64,000 bases of DNA from an uncultured Gammaproteobacteria bacterium (GTDB lineage Bacteria > Pseudomonadota > Gammaproteobacteria > Pseudomonadales > Pseudohongiellaceae), in assembly GCA_903862645.1 (NCBI GenBank), contig CAIOZF010000173.1, positions 1 to 64,000 of the forward strand, given 5' to 3'. Below the pieces are notes generated by a model that did no database searches, was not told the origin of the DNA, and was given only the letters and a program-made list of their open reading frames with translations. Numbering within the stretch: position 1 is the stretch's first letter; every line of letters starts with the position of its first letter. The translations under genes were made by a program, and so were the position numbers. Below, piece after piece: positions 28,486 through 36,463 of this stretch.

Positions 28486-28692
28486 AAAAAGCGCTGAGCA
28501 ATTTCACACAATCAATCCTTTACATTAATTGTCAGGAATCTAACCCGGATTCCTCCGCTAAAACAACCCATTATTTAGAATGTCTTATGGCTGCTCACAT
28601 GGAAGGCCTGGGTGCACGGCTCCTCGACATATTCACACAGAAGCTACCCATATAAATTAAAAGCTTATTGATAATGTGCTTCCCTATCGCCC

Positions 28693-29057
28693 TCGCACCA
28701 AAGCCTGCGCGAGCCGGACTTCGTCATCGATACTCCCAGAATGTGATCCCTGCCGTCGGCATTCTCGATTACATGTATACCGAGCTGGAGCTGCCCTTTA
28801 CCGAAGACAAATAGGTTCGGGCGTTCCACTACTACTCCCAAGTCAGTGTGCCCGCCTACAACTATGGCTGGCAACCGCTGTACTGGCTGGAAGCGCCACG
28901 CGCGGTCGAGCCAGGCACCGTGGTGAATGTCTCTGGGGCCTTCGATAATTCCCTGTCCAACCCCTTCAACCCCAACGTCAGGGAAGCGGTGGGGTGGGGC
29001 TTCAACAGCGGCGAGGAAATTTTTACCGGGTATTTGACGTATTCGATTGAGCGGTAA
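28693..29057 (+). pseudogene. decayed copper type II ascorbate-dependent monooxygenase-like gene
   Basis: Two frames join to give a recognisable protein. The first frame reads SHQSLREPDFVIDTP and hits TGA at 28744. The next frame continues VIPAVGILDYMYTELELPFT, meets TAG at 28812 (at the position of a family Trp in EDRW), and runs on as VRAFHYYSQVSVPAYNYGWQ to a C-terminal AFDNSLSNPFNPNVREAVGW segment. Intact relatives have some 200 or more residues between the LPFTEDRWVRA block and the SVPxYNxxWQ block, so there is also a large internal deletion. The gene is dead by one frameshift, one nonsense codon and a deletion. Family assignment is from remembered motifs. Confidence 0.6.
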
Positions 29058-29261
29058 GCACGAGGGTTGGGCCATTCAAACGCGTCCGTTTCTCGCGATC
29101 TCAGCCGGTAATCATCCTGCGGGATGATCTCTGCAATATTCATGAGTTGCAGTCGAAAGGATTTCCCTGAAGTATCTGTCACGACCATAATCGGCGCAAT
29201 CACGCAGGGTGGCCAACGCCCCGCTCGTATTTTTCCCAACCCAACCAAAGGAATGAAGCTC

Positions 29262-30215
29262 ATGACCAACACCTTCACCAAACGCGCTGCCTGCGTGCTC
29301 GCCACTGGCCTGCTGATGGCCGCCCACACTGCCAGCGCGCAGGACATTCAGATTCTCGGCGAGCGCATTTTCCCCGAGAGCCTGACCTCTGCCGCCGACG
29401 GCACCGTCTACTTCGGCAGCATCGGCCTCTCTGCTGTGCTGCGCGCTCAACCCGGCGCAGCAAGCACCGATGCTCAGCCGTGGATCGCCACTGGCGTGGG
29501 CGGACTGCAGAGCGTGCTCGGCGTGTTCGCGGACGAGGCGTCCAACACGCTGTGGGTCTGCTCAAATCCTGCCAACCCGCCAGCAACACCGAACCCACCA
29601 CCCTCGGCGCTGCTGGCCTTCGACCTGAGCTCCGGCGCGCCCAAGGGCAGCTATGAATTGCCGACTGCGGGCGGGCGCTGCAATGACATCGCCGTGGACG
29701 CGGAAGGCGCTGCCTATGCGACTGACACGCCGAACATGGAGCTGTTGCGCCTGGCGCCAGGAGGCACAGCGCTTGCAGTGTGGGTCGGCGATGGTGCGTT
29801 CGGCGCGACCGGCGATGTGCTCGACGGCGTGGCCGTGCTGGGTGATCGCGTGTTCGTGAATGCGCTGGCCACCAGCAAACTGTTCGCGGTGGACATCGAA
29901 GCGGGCGGCGCGGCGGGAGACACCGTGGAGATCACACTGGACCGTCCGATCTCGCGTCCCGACGGCATGCGCAGCACCAGTGCCAATGAACTGCTGATCG
30001 TGGAAGGTGGCGAGGGTGGCCGTCTGTCGCACGCGCTGATCGAGGGCAATTCGGCGAAGCTGACTACGCTGAAGGAAGACTTCCCCGGAGGCGCGGTGGC
30101 GGTGACGGTGGTGGGCGATACGGCTTATGTGGTCGAAGCGCAGTTCGCCGGGATGCGTGCTCCGGCTGGCACTGCGCTGCTGCCGTTCCGCGCGATTGCG
30201 GTGCCGTTGGAATAG
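29262..30215 (+). CDS. exported SMP-30/gluconolactonase-like beta-propeller protein
   Basis: A 317-residue protein with a signal peptide (residues 1-27, ending TASA-QD). The mature part shows six-bladed propeller features: SLTSAADGTVYFGSIG, GRCNDIAVDAEGAAYATDT, LDGVAVLGDRVFVNA, and SRPDGMRSTSANELLIVEGG. These match the SMP-30/LRE fold, with Asn/Asp metal ligands at the usual places. The enzymatic substrate is unknown, and some members act as binding proteins. AAGGA lies 10 bases before the ATG at 29262. The ATG at 29253 touches that site and is less likely. Confidence 0.75.
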   Translation: MTNTFTKRAACVLATGLLMAAHTASAQDIQILGERIFPESLTSAADGTVYFGSIGLSAVLRAQPGAASTDAQPWIATGVGGLQSVLGVFADEASNTLWVCSNPANPPATPNPPPSALLAFDLSSGAPKGSYELPTAGGRCNDIAVDAEGAAYATDTPNMELLRLAPGGTALAVWVGDGAFGATGDVLDGVAVLGDRVFVNALATSKLFAVDIEAGGAAGDTVEITLDRPISRPDGMRSTSANELLIVEGGEGGRLSHALIEGNSAKLTTLKEDFPGGAVAVTVVGDTAYVVEAQFAGMRAPAGTALLPFRAIAVPLE

Positions 30216-30247
30216 GCGAGGGCTTTTTTATTTAAGGCCGGAGCAAC

Positions 30248-30412
30248 TCAGCCCGGTGCATTTCTCTGCGATGGGTCGCGTTTGAAATCCTTCACCAGCT
30301 GGTGCGGATCGATGAGACCGCTCTGCGCTTTTGTCGCGGCGGCCCACCACTCCAACTGCAGGAAAGATCTGCCGAGATATTCGGCCCAGCGCAGTGCGTC
30401 CTGCCCTTCCAT
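30248..30412 (-). CDS. possible small protein of 54 residues
   Basis: A short frame starting MEGQDALRWAEYLGRSFLQL and ending SQRNAPG. It is preceded by a strong purine-rich ribosome site (AGGAGGAAGGTGAGG) about 3-16 bases before the ATG. It is acidic-to-neutral with three Trp, and helical in appearance, with no signal peptide. It lies downstream of the cupin gene on the same strand, 140 bases after its stop. I do not recognise it. It could also be a remnant of a longer gene, since the flanks show no other coding signal. Confidence 0.35.
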   Translation of the reverse strand: MEGQDALRWAEYLGRSFLQLEWWAAATKAQSGLIDPHQLVKDFKRDPSQRNAPG

Positions 30413-30553
30413 CACCTCACCTTCCTCCTGAAATGCCTCCTACGCTTTTGGCGATGGGGACGCCCCGTACCTCGGCGCATTGGAGTTTGGAAAACCAATG
30501 CCCGTGTACGGTCCGAGGACGCAAGGGATATAACAAAGACTTCGCGTCGAAGA

Positions 30554-31018
30554 TCAGGGCTGGGTGAGCTGTGTCGTTTCCACAGGCCCCATGCCCATGA
30601 TCTGCACCGTCACCTCTTCGTCCTTGGCCATGTCGTAGTGATGGCCATTGGGCGGTTGATACAGGAAAGTACCAGCAGGCACCGCTGTCATCTGGTCCGG
30701 ATTGTAGACATCGGCGCCAGGTCCGGAAGAAACGTACCACGTCCCCTTTATCACCGTGATGTAACGCGCTTGTGTGTGAAAGTGCGGACGACTGCCCTGC
30801 CCCGCCGGGAAGGTGATGCGCACCACATAGAGCCCCGGCTCACTCGGGTTCCCCAGCACATTCACCGTGCGCGACCCTTCTTTCGGCACCATCGTCTCGG
30901 GCTTCGCCACCATGAAACCGTTGGCATCCAGCGGCACTATCTGCGCCATCGCCATGTGTGCGCCAACCATCAGCGCTCCTGCTACACCTGTCTTGATGAA
31001 CAATCTTCTTATTTTCAT
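30554..31018 (-). CDS. exported cupin-domain protein
   Basis: A 154-residue protein with an N-terminal signal peptide (MKIRRLFIKTGVAGALMVGAHMAMA, with a twin-Arg-like RR). The single cupin domain has VRITFPAGQGSRPHFHTQARYITVIKG, holding the HxH...  motif 1, and AGTFLYQPPNGHHYDM as motif 2. Its ligands suit a metal. Substrate or partner is unknown. The frame extends to 31045, but the ATG at 31018 has AGGAG at good spacing (6 bases). Confidence 0.78.
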   Translation of the reverse strand: MKIRRLFIKTGVAGALMVGAHMAMAQIVPLDANGFMVAKPETMVPKEGSRTVNVLGNPSEPGLYVVRITFPAGQGSRPHFHTQARYITVIKGTWYVSSGPGADVYNPDQMTAVPAGTFLYQPPNGHHYDMAKDEEVTVQIMGMGPVETTQLTQP

Positions 31019-31424
31019 ATCCATCTCCTGCTCTATTACGAGCAATGTTTGCTTATGTGACCTCTCTTGTTCTCACGCAGACATAGTGCCTTCTTGTCCA
31101 ACACCCGTCCACTCGGCAATACCGCGCAGCTTTCACGGACCTGGCCTAGCCATTGTGGCAAAACACGCACTAATGCCCGGTAAGCAGTTCCTGATCGGCA
31201 AGCGCCATCTGCTTTACGAAGTGTGATGCTGAGAGCGTGGTACTGAGAGTGTGGTGATCATGCAGATGAGCGGGTTCGGTGGTAGCTACCGCGCCGCTCA
31301 AACAGCCAAATGAGACAAGGGGAAACGTTCTGATCTGCCATGGCATTTGTTGCTAAACGGACTGAAGACCTTGGTCAGGCTGCAGAAGCAGCCGATCACA
31401 TTGAAATCTACCGCGACAGAAAAC
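31019..31424. other. gene-free interval
   Basis: About 400 bases between the cupin start and the terminator of the Met/His-rich gene. No frame on either strand shows family similarity or a good ribosome site. It must hold the promoter of the cupin gene, but no convincing hexamer pair could be named. Confidence 0.4.
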
Positions 31425-31461
31425 AAAAAGCCGAAGCAAATCCACGATCCGCTCCGGCTTC
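31425..31461 (-). terminator. intrinsic terminator of the Met/His-rich protein gene
   Basis: On the minus strand AAGCCGGAGC pairs with GCTTCGGCTT (one G-T pair) and is followed by TTTTTG. It lies 24 bases after the stop of the gene at 31485-32111. Confidence 0.75.
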
Positions 31462-31484
31462 TTCATTCAATCTGAACTAAACGT

Positions 31485-32111
31485 TTATTGACCGCGCTGC
31501 ATCATCCGCTCACGCATCTGTGTCATGCGGGCTTCTTCTGCTTCGCGGTACTTAGCCATCTGGGCTGCGGTCAGCACAGGCGTCAGCAGTGCTTCGGCCT
31601 GACGCTGCATCTCGGCACGACGCTCCATGTTCATTGCCATGCCGCCACCCTGTCCTGCACCCATGCGCATGCCGCCACCGGCTGCTGCCGGTGCATCTGT
31701 GGTGGCTGCTGCACCGTGGTTGGCGTGATCGCCAGCATCTGCAGCCTGGTCACCAGTTGCAGGTGCGCCACCGTGCTGGGAATGATCCACCGGGGCATCT
31801 GCAGGAGCGGCAGCCTGACCGCCCTGCGGCATGGCGCCCTGTCCAGCGCCCATGCGCATGCCAGCACCACCGCCGCTAGCCATCATTCCACGCATGGCCG
31901 ACATCTGCATTTCGTTGATCTTGCCCATGGCTTCGCGGAAGGCGGCTTCCTGCTGAGAAGTGATTTCTAGCGTGGCGATCAGCTCTGCCACGCGCGCTTC
32001 GGGGTTGCCCATGCCCATTCCGCCACCGCCTGCGCCGGGTTGGGCGAGGAGCGTTTGGCTGCCGAGAGTCAGAACTAGCGTTGTCAGGAGGGGAATCAGT
32101 TTTGATTTCAT
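31485..32111 (-). CDS. exported Met/His/Gly-rich protein (CpxP/Spy-like, possible metal binder)
   Basis: A 208-residue protein. A signal peptide covers residues 1-24 (LVLTLGSQTLLAQ). The mature part has helix-forming ends with LEITSQQEAAFREAMGKI and LTPVLTAAQMAKYREAEEAR, similar to the LTxxQ helices of Spy/CpxP-type proteins. Between them is a low-complexity middle rich in Met, His and Gly (MGMG, DHSQHGG, GDHANHG, MRMGAGQG, the latter twice). Such Met/His clusters can bind Cu or other soft metals. The start at 32111 follows TGGAG. An upstream Met at 32186 is not supported. Confidence 0.65.
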   Translation of the reverse strand: MKSKLIPLLTTLVLTLGSQTLLAQPGAGGGGMGMGNPEARVAELIATLEITSQQEAAFREAMGKINEMQMSAMRGMMASGGGAGMRMGAGQGAMPQGGQAAAPADAPVDHSQHGGAPATGDQAADAGDHANHGAAATTDAPAAAGGGMRMGAGQGGGMAMNMERRAEMQRQAEALLTPVLTAAQMAKYREAEEARMTQMRERMMQRGQ

Positions 32112-32190
32112 GGTGTGCTCCAGTGAATTGCGTATGTATAAATGCTTACGTGTGGGGCGTCGAAATCTGTTGCGGCCAAATTTCATTGTA

Positions 32191-32231
32191 CTGCTGGGGG
32201 CGGGCCATCGCCAGCAGGCTGGCTCCCACAG
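32191..32231. repeat. degenerate REP-like sequence
   Basis: GGGGGCGGGCCATCGCC followed by CAGGCTGGCTCCCACAG lies between the yheS stop and the start region of the Met/His-rich gene. The terminal GGCTCCCACAG matches the other REP-like copies, but the stem is imperfect. Confidence 0.5.
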
Positions 32232-32240
32232 ACGCGACAG

Positions 32241-34130
32241 TCAGCCCTCGGATTCCAGAGTTTCGCTCTTTTCGAGCCATTGCTCTTCGACTGCGTTGGC
32301 GTCGGACTTGAGAGCGGCCTGTTGCTGCAGGAGTGTGGTGAGGTCCTTCTTGCGGGATTCCTGATAGAGCGTTTCGTCGGCGAGTTTGTCTTCGATCTGC
32401 TTGAGTTCAACGTGGAGCCTTTCGAGTTTCTGTTCCAGCTTCTTGATCTCGTTGCGCAGCGGGGCGAGTTGCTGCCGTTGCGCAGCGGCCTGCTGGCGCT
32501 GTTCCTTGCGGTCGCCTTTGCTGCTGTCGGGCGCGCCAGCGGAAGTGCCGGTGCTGCCCTTGCTGTTTTCCTGCATCCACTTCTCGTAGTCGTGCAGATC
32601 GCCTTCAAATTCCTGACAGCGGCCGTTGTGAATCGAGTAGAACTCGTCGACGGTGTTGCCGAGCAAATAGCGATCGTGGGAAACGATAACCAGTGCGCCT
32701 TCATAGCGCATCAGCGCCTCGGTGAGTGCGTGACGCATTTCGAGATCGAGGTGGTTGGTCGGTTCGTCGAGCAGCAGCAGATTTGGTTTCTTCCACGCGA
32801 CGATAGCGAGCGCGAGACGGGCCTTCTCACCACCGGAAAAATTCTCGATGGTCTCGTTGATGCGCTCGCCACGAAAATCGAAACCGCCGAGAAAATCACG
32901 CACGGTCTGCTCGCGTGCGGAAGGGTCGAGACGTTGGATCAGCAGCATCGGGCTGGCGCGCTGATCGAGCACGTCCACCTGATGCTGTGCGAAGTAACCT
33001 ACCTGCAGATATTTCGAGGTGCGCATCTCACCGGCCAGTGGCGTCAGTTCGCCCGCCATGCTGCGCAGCAGTGTGGATTTGCCGCAGCCGTTGAAACCGA
33101 GCAAGCCGATACGCGTCCCACCACGCACAGTAAGGCGAATATTGGTGACCAGCGCTTTGTCCCCATAACCAACGCTGACCTTGTCGAGTGCCAGCACTTC
33201 TTCGGGAATTCGCTCGGGCGCGGGGAATTCAAAATGGAATGGTGAGTCAATGTGTGCAGGTGCGATCTTCTGCATGCGGTCGAGTTCTTTCAAACGGCTC
33301 TGCGCTTGTCGGGCCTTGGTGGCTTTGGCGCGAAAGCGGCGCACGAAGTCTTCGATCTCGGCAACGCGGCGCTGCTGCTTCTCGAACATCGCCTGTTCCT
33401 GCGCGAGACGTTCGGCGCGTTGCAGTTCGAAGCTGCTGTAATTGCCGCGATAAAGATTCAGGCGCTGCTGCTCCACGCTCACCACATACGAGATCACTTC
33501 GTCGAGAAAGCTGCGGTCGTGGGAGATGATCAGCAACGTGCCCTGGTAACGATTGAGCCACTGTTCAAGCCACAACGTGGCTTCCATGTCGAGGTGGTTC
33601 GTCGGTTCGTCGAGCAGCAGCAGGTCCGAGGGAGCCATCAGCGCGGCGGCCAGGTTGAGGCGGATGCGCCAGCCACCAGAGAAAGTGGAGACGGCGTTGT
33701 CGAATTTGTCGGCGCTGAAGCCGAGTCCGGAGAGCAACTGCATGGCGCGGTAGCGGATGTCGTAGCCGCCGATCTTGTCCATTTCGCTATGCCAGTGGGC
33801 GATCTTTGCGCCATCGCCGGCCTTGTCGGCCGCGAGCATATTGCGTTCGATCTCGCGGTAGTGCTCGTCGCCATCAATCACGTAATCGACCGCAGACTGC
33901 GCTGATGCCTCGGTCTCCTGCCGCATGTGGGCGATGCGCGTCGCCTCAGGCAGCGAGAGCTCACCTTGATCCAGTCCCAGTTGTCCCATAAGGCAGGCAA
34001 AAAGACTGGACTTGCCACTGCCATTGCGGCCGATGACGCCGATCTTCTGACCATCGTGAATCGCAAGGCTGGCATTCTGGAGGAGAACTTGTTCGCCGCG
34101 CATCAACGTGGCATTGGTCAGGGAGATCAT
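32241..34130 (-). CDS. yheS: ABC-F family ATPase YheS
   Basis: A 629-residue protein with two ABC nucleotide-binding domains and no membrane segment. NBD1 has Walker A GRNGSGKSS and signature/Walker B FSGGWRIRLNLAAALMAPSDLLLLDEPTNHLD. NBD2 has GFNGCGKST and FSGGEKARLALAIVAWKKPNLLLLDEPTNHLD. A linker (~residues 230-310) and a C-terminal coiled coil follow. ABC-F proteins bind the ribosomal E site and ease stalled translation. The frame opens at 34271, but the family start MISLTNATLMRGEQVLLQNA is at 34130. Another possible Met is at 34163. Confidence 0.92.
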   Translation of the reverse strand: MISLTNATLMRGEQVLLQNASLAIHDGQKIGVIGRNGSGKSSLFACLMGQLGLDQGELSLPEATRIAHMRQETEASAQSAVDYVIDGDEHYREIERNMLAADKAGDGAKIAHWHSEMDKIGGYDIRYRAMQLLSGLGFSADKFDNAVSTFSGGWRIRLNLAAALMAPSDLLLLDEPTNHLDMEATLWLEQWLNRYQGTLLIISHDRSFLDEVISYVVSVEQQRLNLYRGNYSSFELQRAERLAQEQAMFEKQQRRVAEIEDFVRRFRAKATKARQAQSRLKELDRMQKIAPAHIDSPFHFEFPAPERIPEEVLALDKVSVGYGDKALVTNIRLTVRGGTRIGLLGFNGCGKSTLLRSMAGELTPLAGEMRTSKYLQVGYFAQHQVDVLDQRASPMLLIQRLDPSAREQTVRDFLGGFDFRGERINETIENFSGGEKARLALAIVAWKKPNLLLLDEPTNHLDLEMRHALTEALMRYEGALVIVSHDRYLLGNTVDEFYSIHNGRCQEFEGDLHDYEKWMQENSKGSTGTSAGAPDSSKGDRKEQRQQAAAQRQQLAPLRNEIKKLEQKLERLHVELKQIEDKLADETLYQESRKKDLTTLLQQQAALKSDANAVEEQWLEKSETLESEG

Positions 34131-34320
34131 CGGTATAGCTCGGTCGAAGAAATTGCGCGCCATAATACTATCCATGCCATGGCACTGCACTCGTTGTGTG
34201 ACGACTTGTGACGCCGGCATTGCAGCCCAGGCTCGTTGATTGATTTCCCCGGCTTGAATTCGTACACTCAAATCACCTGTTCAGGGACACTCGTCTGCTG
34301 GGCGATGCGAGCAGAACAAT

Positions 34321-35022
34321 ATGAAACAGATACTGTTGATAGATGACGACGAAAAGCTCGGGCAACTGCTGACGCAGTACCTCGAGCGCTATGACATGAC
34401 GGTGACCGCCGCTCATACCCCATCGAAAGGCTTCGAACACCTCAAGCGCCACAAACCCGATCTGTTGATTCTCGATGTCATGCTGCCCGAGAAAGACGGC
34501 TTCGAAATCTGCCGGGAAATTCGCGCGAAATCTTCCATCTATGGCCAGTTGCCAATTCTTATGTTGACCGCGCACGGGGAAGTGACTGACCGCATCGTCG
34601 GCCTGGAGCTGGGGGCGGACGATTATCTGCCCAAGCCATTCGAACCGCGTGAACTGGTCGCACGCATCACCAACATTCTGCGGCGCACCAGCGATGAGGC
34701 GCGCAATCAGCAGGAAGTACCGAAAATTCAGGGGCTGGACGTAGACACGGTGCGACGCATAGTGCATCTGGATGAAGTGGTGATCGAACTGACGACGATG
34801 GAATACGAGCTGCTGATTCTGTTCATGCAATCGCCAAACAAGACGTTCACGCGTGACGAACTGATGAACCGTCTGCGCGGCATCGATGCAGAATTGTTTT
34901 CACGCGCGGTGGATACCCTGGTCAGCCGTCTGCGCCACAAACTCAACGACACCTCCAAGACACCGCGCTTTATCAAGACGGTGTGGGGGCGCGGCTACAC
35001 CTTTGTCGGCGAGCCCAGATAA
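34321..35022 (+). CDS. OmpR-family response regulator (RstA/CpxR-like)
   Basis: A 233-residue regulator. The receiver has ILLIDDDEKLGQLL, phospho-acceptor Asp in LLILDVMLPEKDGFE, and Lys in DYLPKPFEPREL. The C-terminal winged helix is EYELLILFMQSPNKTFTRDELMN and ends with KTVWGRGYTFVG. It is paired with the sensor kinase starting 14 bases downstream. The signal and regulon are unknown. Confidence 0.93.
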   Translation: MKQILLIDDDEKLGQLLTQYLERYDMTVTAAHTPSKGFEHLKRHKPDLLILDVMLPEKDGFEICREIRAKSSIYGQLPILMLTAHGEVTDRIVGLELGADDYLPKPFEPRELVARITNILRRTSDEARNQQEVPKIQGLDVDTVRRIVHLDEVVIELTTMEYELLILFMQSPNKTFTRDELMNRLRGIDAELFSRAVDTLVSRLRHKLNDTSKTPRFIKTVWGRGYTFVGEPR

Positions 35023-35036
35023 ATGCTGATCTCCTT

Positions 35037-36380
35037 ATGAAAGTGAATGGACGCTTTCGCACCTCGCTGTTCTTCCGGCTCGTTGTCATTTTCAGTGCCA
35101 CGGTGCTGGTGTTCTTCGTCATCATCCTGCTGTCGCTGCGGCAGATCGACAGAAACTGGCGTGAGCAGCGCATCAACCCACTGCCGGACTTCTATCTCGA
35201 CAATATCACCCTCATCCTCGACAACATCGGCATGCCGCCAGACCTGCTACGCGCTACGGAACTGGCGCAGGAGCTGTCGCTCACTATCCTAATCCGCAGC
35301 TCCCACATCAACTGGCAATCGGATGAGCAGAGCGCCCTGGACATCACCAACCTGAGCTTCCTGCGCGATCTGTCTGACGAGGCGCAGGTGTTGCAGGCTG
35401 GCAGTGAAGAGGTCATTCGTGTGGCCCGCGGCGATTACGAATACTTCCTCCATCGGCGCGTTCCGACACTGAGTGAGTACGACATGATCGTTGTCTATAT
35501 CGGCCTGACGCTGGCGGCCATCGTGCTGCTGCTCAACTATTGGATGGTACGTCGCTTGCTGGAACCGGTCAGGCAATTGCGCGAGGGCGCGGAACGTATC
35601 TGTGCAGGTGACCTCGGTTATCGAGTCATTTCGAATCGCGGTGATGAACTGGGCGAGCTGACCGACAGCGTGAACCATATGGCGGATTCGCTGCAATCGA
35701 TGCTCGAGGCCAAGCGCCAATTGCTGCTGGCAATCAGTCATGAGCTACGTACGCCGATTACCCGCGCCAAGCTGCAGCTCGAATTCATGGATGAGGGCGT
35801 CATCAGAACCAACCTGCGCGATGACATCGATGAGATCGACCTGTTGATCACTGATCTGATCGAGGCCGAGCGCCTGAGCCACCAGCACGCCGCGCTGGTG
35901 GCCGATCACGTCGACTTCGCCATGTACATCGGTCTGGTGCTGGATCCCTACAAAAGTTATCTGGGCGGCCTGCACTACCTTCGCCCGGATAAGGATGCGT
36001 CTGTCAGCATCGACAAACTGCGCACACGCCTGCTGTTGACCAATATCGTCAACAACGCGATTCGCCACGGCGAGGGCCAGCCCATCACAGTCACGGTGTC
36101 ATTCTCGGAGAACGAGGCGATGGTGGGGGTGGTGGACGAGGGCGAGGGCATCGCGCCGGAGCATATCGATCATCTGAGCGAGCCGTTCTACCGCGCCGAC
36201 AGTGCGCGCCAGCGGCACACTGGCGGTTTCGGGCTGGGGCTGTATCTGTGCCGCCTGATCGCCGAGGCGCATGGCGGCAAACTCACCATCAGCAGCGTGC
36301 TGGGCGAGGGCACGCATGTGAAGGTGCATTTGCCATATGAGCAGGAGAGCGAATATGGCGAGGAGCATCCCCAGCACTGA
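35037..36380 (+). CDS. sensor histidine kinase (RstB/CpxA-like)
   Basis: A 447-residue membrane kinase. TM1 lies at residues ~15-35 (LFFRLVVIFSATVLVFFVIILL), then a periplasmic domain of about 110 residues, TM2 around residues 145-165 (YIGLTLAAIVLLLNYW), HAMP (RRLLEPVRQLREGAERI), HisKA with His in LLAISHELRTPITRAKL, and HATPase_c with VNNAIRHGE, VVDEGEGIAPEH and GFGLGLYLCR. The frame can be extended to 34983, but that part is out-of-frame regulator sequence. The ATG at 35037 gives a normal N terminus, though it lacks a good Shine-Dalgarno sequence and may depend on coupling with the regulator gene. Confidence 0.92.
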   Translation: MKVNGRFRTSLFFRLVVIFSATVLVFFVIILLSLRQIDRNWREQRINPLPDFYLDNITLILDNIGMPPDLLRATELAQELSLTILIRSSHINWQSDEQSALDITNLSFLRDLSDEAQVLQAGSEEVIRVARGDYEYFLHRRVPTLSEYDMIVVYIGLTLAAIVLLLNYWMVRRLLEPVRQLREGAERICAGDLGYRVISNRGDELGELTDSVNHMADSLQSMLEAKRQLLLAISHELRTPITRAKLQLEFMDEGVIRTNLRDDIDEIDLLITDLIEAERLSHQHAALVADHVDFAMYIGLVLDPYKSYLGGLHYLRPDKDASVSIDKLRTRLLLTNIVNNAIRHGEGQPITVTVSFSENEAMVGVVDEGEGIAPEHIDHLSEPFYRADSARQRHTGGFGLGLYLCRLIAEAHGGKLTISSVLGEGTHVKVHLPYEQESEYGEEHPQH

Positions 36381-36381
36381 T

Positions 36382-36414
36382 TCGCGGGACGGATGGGAAC
36401 GGGCCTGCCCGCGA
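36382..36414. repeat. REP-like inverted repeat after the sensor kinase
   Basis: TCGCGGG (36382-36388) and CCCGCGA (36408-36414) enclose ACGGATGGGAACGGGCCTG. It lies directly after the kinase stop and faces a second REP-like copy at 36470-36492, so the pair could form a double REP between convergent genes. Confidence 0.55.
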
Positions 36415-36463
36415 TAAGATTCAGCACCAGCGCTGTCCCGGGCGAGTCCCACTCCCCCCAGGT

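Noticed and set aside
30302-31060. 252-codon plus-strand frame over the cupin gene
   Set aside because: The minus-strand cupin has a signal peptide, ribosome site and metal motifs; the plus frame has none.
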